Below the pieces are notes generated by a model, which searched no databases, was not told the origin of the DNA, and saw nothing but the letters and a program-made list of their open reading frames with translations. From JBFHER01 sp041584055 (lineage in GTDB: Bacteria; Bacteroidota; Bacteroidia; Bacteroidales; UBA5342): DNA of 23,438 nt. This document shows, in pieces, positions 21,759 through 23,438 of this stretch. Both the position numbers and the translations under genes were made by a program. Position 1 is the stretch's first letter. Every line of letters starts with the position of its first letter. Location: NCBI GenBank assembly GCA_041584055.1, contig JBFHER010000022.1, positions 1 through 23,438 on the forward strand, in the 5' to 3' direction.

Positions 21759-23438
21759 ATGGACACTCTTGTAAATTTTATATTGGAAGCAGCCATATCA
21801 CTGGGCTTGTTGAGTTTGTTTTATCTCACCATCGCAAGGCGATATAATTCACCTCAATTCAATCGTTTCTATCTGATCTTTTCACTTATTTTTTCAGTGA
21901 TTGTGCCTTTCCTGAGCATATCAATAAGCAGTCCGCAGGAAGTGACAACTGCCACAACAGCAGGACCTGCTTTTGTAATGCTCGACATGGTAACCGTTTA
22001 CGGTGATGTGATGGCACATGATGTAATCCCTGTAGTAAAAGATTCGAAGGGATTGCAACTCATTTATTTAATTGGATTTATTGTATTGGCTTTTCGTTTA
22101 ATATATGCCCTGATCAAGCTGAACATTTTAACAGGAAAGTCAAAAATGACCCGTGTAGATGGCCACCGCGTCATTATCACAGGAGCAAACTATCAACCTT
22201 TTACATTCTTACAAACCATGGTGATTCCCAAAAACGTTTGGGAAAGCGCTCATCAAAAAGAGGTACTTATCCACGAATCGATCCATGTAAAACAAAAGCA
22301 TTCAATCGACCTGATTTTACTTGAATTAATTCTGATAATTCAATGGTTCAATCCTTTTGCCTGGCTCATGCGCAGACTCATGCAGGAAAACCATGAATTT
22401 TTGGCTGACAAAGCTGTGATAGCACACGGGTTTTCAGTGAAAGAGTACCAAAAATTATTGCTTTATGAAGTGATGGGTGTCCGTTTTGAGTTGGGCAACA
22501 ACTTCAACCATTCATTAACAAAAAAAAGATTAAAAATGATGACTCTTAAAATAAGTAAAAAACGCAGTCTGCTTTCCAGCCTTTTGAGTGTTGTGCTAAT
22601 CAGTGGACTTTTCTTCGTATTCGCATGCGAATCTGAACCGGAAGCTTATGTTAATCCGGAAACCGCCTTTGTCATGAACGGACAACTTGTGCAACCGCAA
22701 GAGATATTAACGGATGCTCCAGGCCAGGCTAAAAACATTGTGCGTGTTGAAATTGACGGTGAAGAACATTTCTTAAAACCCGAGTTAACTGAAGAAGATA
22801 TGTTCAACACAAAAACACTGACCATCGACGAAGCAAAAAAGCGTTACAAAGATTTAGCTTTTGGACCTTCCGTAAACAAAGTCCTGGTTATCAACAAACA
22901 AGTTATGGCCGAAGAGGAACTATTTATCGTTGTTGAAAGTATGCCATCATTTCCTGGAGGGCAGGATTCATTGATGCGTTACTTAGCTAAAACGCTGAGA
23001 TACCCGGTGATTGCGCAGAAAAATGGCATCCAGGGCAGGGTGTTTATTCAGTTTGTGGTTGATAAAGATGGGAGCGTTCGAGACGTAGAAACTGTACGGG
23101 GAGTTGATCCGTCACTTGACGCGGAAGCCATGCGGGTGGTTCAGGCCATGCCTCCGTGGGTACCTGGCATGCAACGTGGAAAAAAGGTTAACGTTCGGTT
23201 TATGCTACCCATTAATTTTGCCCTCCAGGGTGACCAGGGAGTTGTTGTAGTTGGAGATGTTACTGTTAAAAACAGTACAATGAAAGCATCAACCAATGTG
23301 GCAAAAAGTGAAACAACAGACGAAAGAATCGTAAGTGGCACCATAACAGATGATAAAGGGGAACCAATTCCCGGGGCTTCAGTAATTTCTCGTACCACTA
23401 CCGATAAAGGCTTTTCTAAAGGAGTTGTAAGTGACAAA
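21759..23438 (+). CDS. M56 (BlaR1-type) membrane metalloprotease fused to TonB C-terminal and regulatory-like domains (partial)
   Basis: The reading frame is open to the window edge (560 codons seen, 3' end missing). There are membrane spans near residues 8-27, 40-60, 108-128 and 275-290. The M56 zinc motif HESIH (172-176) is followed by 'QENHEFLADKAVI', which carries the third-ligand glutamate and the family ExxxD. The last span ends at C290. The periplasmic part then holds a TonB C-terminal domain (about 414-489, RYPVIAQKNGIQGRV...VNVRFMLPINFAL), and from residue 524 the start of a carboxypeptidase-regulatory-like domain ('VSGTITDDKGEPIPGASV'), of the kind found at the N-terminus of SusC-like receptors. 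It is co-transcribed with BlaI (2-bp gap). It probably senses an envelope signal and triggers repressor loss, perhaps via TonB-linked contacts. Such fusions occur in Bacteroidota; their function is not established. Confidence 0.9.
   Translation, partial: MDTLVNFILEAAISLGLLSLFYLTIARRYNSPQFNRFYLIFSLIFSVIVPFLSISISSPQEVTTATTAGPAFVMLDMVTVYGDVMAHDVIPVVKDSKGLQLIYLIGFIVLAFRLIYALIKLNILTGKSKMTRVDGHRVIITGANYQPFTFLQTMVIPKNVWESAHQKEVLIHESIHVKQKHSIDLILLELILIIQWFNPFAWLMRRLMQENHEFLADKAVIAHGFSVKEYQKLLLYEVMGVRFELGNNFNHSLTKKRLKMMTLKISKKRSLLSSLLSVVLISGLFFVFACESEPEAYVNPETAFVMNGQLVQPQEILTDAPGQAKNIVRVEIDGEEHFLKPELTEEDMFNTKTLTIDEAKKRYKDLAFGPSVNKVLVINKQVMAEEELFIVVESMPSFPGGQDSLMRYLAKTLRYPVIAQKNGIQGRVFIQFVVDKDGSVRDVETVRGVDPSLDAEAMRVVQAMPPWVPGMQRGKKVNVRFMLPINFALQGDQGVVVVGDVTVKNSTMKASTNVAKSETTDERIVSGTITDDKGEPIPGASVISRTTTDKGFSKGVVSDK

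Noticed and set aside
23141..23437. Antisense open frame over the M56-TonB gene
   Set aside because: It lies opposite conserved TonB-domain sequence, has no recognisable domain, and is explained as a mirror of the coding strand.
21373..23438. Beta-lactam resistance operon
   Set aside because: BlaI and M56 families are present but there is no beta-lactamase or PBP gene and no penicillin-binding sensor domain in the visible part; the families are used widely for other signals.

Overview
The window looks like a chromosomal segment of a low-GC Bacteroidota bacterium. A Bacteroidia or Marinilabiliales-like lineage is my best guess, but that rank is inference. The evidence is a protein with a type IX secretion (T9SS) C-terminal sorting tail, several promoters of the Bacteroidota type (TTTG, 19-20 bp, TAnnTTTG) in place of an E. 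coli -35/-10, weak or absent Shine-Dalgarno sequences, and family members typical of that phylum (DUF7033-like deacetylase, M56-TonB fusion, NhaD antiporter with a secreted N-terminus). I saw no tRNA, rRNA, CRISPR array, transposase or integrase.

Layout. (1) 79-846: an AIM24/TIGR00266 protein. (2) 1015-5499: the most distinctive locus. It holds a 90-residue helix-turn-helix protein, two short genes for peptides with double-glycine leaders (1526-1702 and 1714-1875), a 41-residue single-span membrane protein (1890-2015), a hairpin, an HlyD-type adaptor and a C39 peptidase/ABC exporter. The three small genes are short enough to be easily overlooked. The locus reads as a two-peptide bacteriocin-like or signalling peptide system with its own maturation and export machine. 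A four-span membrane protein (5631-6020) follows; its promoter carries a palindrome resembling the one upstream of the peptide operon. (3) 6168-8157: a MATE transporter and a monocistronic STAS-like gene. (4) 8228-17326, all on the minus strand: dihydrolipoyl dehydrogenase, a small membrane protein, NhaD, LepA, an M48 lipoprotein protease, a FemAB/GNAT-like acyltransferase overlapping a deacetylase-like gene, and flavodoxin, with several clear terminators. (5) 17781-21058, plus strand: a lipid kinase, then a secreted parallel beta-helix protein paired with a T9SS-tailed protein built from 72-74-residue repeats. (6) 21169-23438: a BlaI-family repressor with three matched 16-bp operators over its promoter, an unusual 7-bp-periodic element filling the 5' leader, and an M56 (BlaR1-type) membrane protease fused to TonB C-terminal and carboxypeptidase-regulatory-like domains that runs off the window end.

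How the parts work together. In the peptide locus, the exporter's C39 domain should cut the precursors after Gly-Gly while HlyD bridges the envelope; the small membrane proteins are immunity candidates. In the last locus, BlaI probably represses its own operon and the M56 protein is the likely sensor/protease. The remaining genes are mostly housekeeping (LepA, Lpd, FldA, NhaD) with independent transcription units.
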